Positions 5,387 through 5,568 of a stretch of DNA of 5,568 nucleotides are shown here, one piece after another; position 1 is the first letter of the stretch; each line of letters starts with the position of its first letter. Below the pieces are notes generated by a model. That model was not told the DNA's origin and searched no databases. It saw only the letters and a program-made list of their open reading frames with translations. The stretch comes from Pirellulales bacterium. GTDB taxonomy: Bacteria > Planctomycetota > Planctomycetia > Pirellulales > JAICIG01. The translations under genes were made by a program, and so were the position numbers. The stretch is from contig JAICIG010000487.1 of NCBI GenBank assembly GCA_025924495.1, positions 1 through 5,568 on the forward strand, given 5' to 3'.

Positions 5387-5568
5387 ATGGCCGCTCGGGC
5401 GAAGACCGCCGTTCAGGCGAAGACACAAGAACTGATGCAAATCGCCGAGGCGATGTACAGGCAGGAACCCGACTGGGTGAGCTTCTTTCGAGAGATGCTG
5501 GGCGTGGGGGGCGTCATGCGAACACTCTTTCCCGACGCTGAATCTCAGGCGGCGTTCGAGCAGAGCCC
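5387..5568 (+). CDS. Short hypothetical protein, N-terminal 60 residues (runs off window)
   Basis: ATG 5387 with a well-spaced GGAGA opens a frame that continues without a stop to the window end. It reads MAARAKTAVQAKTQELMQIA (1-20), EAMYRQEPDWVSFFREMLGV (21-40) and GGVMRTLFPDAESQAAFEQS (41-60). Third codon positions are strongly G/C-biased, unlike the DNA upstream. The pattern is a soluble helical protein: a charged first helix, an EPDWVSFFRE motif, then LGVGGVMRTLFP. It resembles a short uncharacterised family I remember from planctomycete genomes with a W..FFRE.LG.....LFP core. No function is known to me. There is no signal peptide or membrane segment. It diverges from the kinase gene, about 600 bp away from the kinase start. 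Confidence 0.7.
   Translation, partial: MAARAKTAVQAKTQELMQIAEAMYRQEPDWVSFFREMLGVGGVMRTLFPDAESQAAFEQS

Noticed and set aside
5302..5541. 79-aa plus-strand frame starting at TTG
   Set aside because: Overlaps the 5387 gene in another frame; that gene has better codon bias, a well-placed Shine-Dalgarno and a protein-like sequence.

Overview
This window looks like a high-GC bacterial chromosome segment, most likely from the Planctomycetes (Planctomycetota, Pirellulales-like). Three observations support this: a membrane-anchored Hanks-type Ser/Thr kinase with a large beta-helix-like extracytoplasmic domain, a small secreted c-type cytochrome, and dispersed repeat motifs (CCCGAAGCGCAAGCGAGG palindromes and GGGTTCA heptads) that I remember as common in planctomycete intergenic DNA. 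The taxonomic call rests on recognition, not on a search.

Layout, left to right. Positions 2-313 (+) are the C-terminal tail of an ABC-F ATPase whose main body lies outside the window. Positions 314-551, between two convergent stop codons, are filled by a roughly 230-bp element with imperfect inverted ends built from GGGTTCA-like heptads. Positions 552-1118 (-) hold an unrecognised cytoplasmic protein of about 188 aa. Positions 1119-1467 have no gene but contain a weak promoter candidate, a stem-loop, and a strong intrinsic terminator (1410-1442) belonging to the next gene. Positions 1468-1848 (-) encode a 126-aa exported mono-heme cytochrome c-like protein. Positions 1901-1980 are a long imperfect palindrome. 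Positions 2009-4789 (-) encode a 926-aa kinase. Positions 4790-5386 are a divergent intergenic region with a sigma70-like kinase promoter and two copies of a palindromic box in the predicted kinase leader. Positions 5387-5568 (+) start a short unrecognised protein that runs off the window.

The kinase, cytochrome and 188-aa gene share the minus strand but do not form a tight operon. The kinase and cytochrome are separated by 160 bp carrying the palindrome. The cytochrome and 188-aa gene are separated by a strong terminator. Each is probably its own transcription unit. I see no evidence of a multi-gene defence or biosynthetic system. The features most worth follow-up are the twin palindromic boxes in the kinase leader, the absence of any methionine heme ligand in the cytochrome, and the two intergenic repeat elements.
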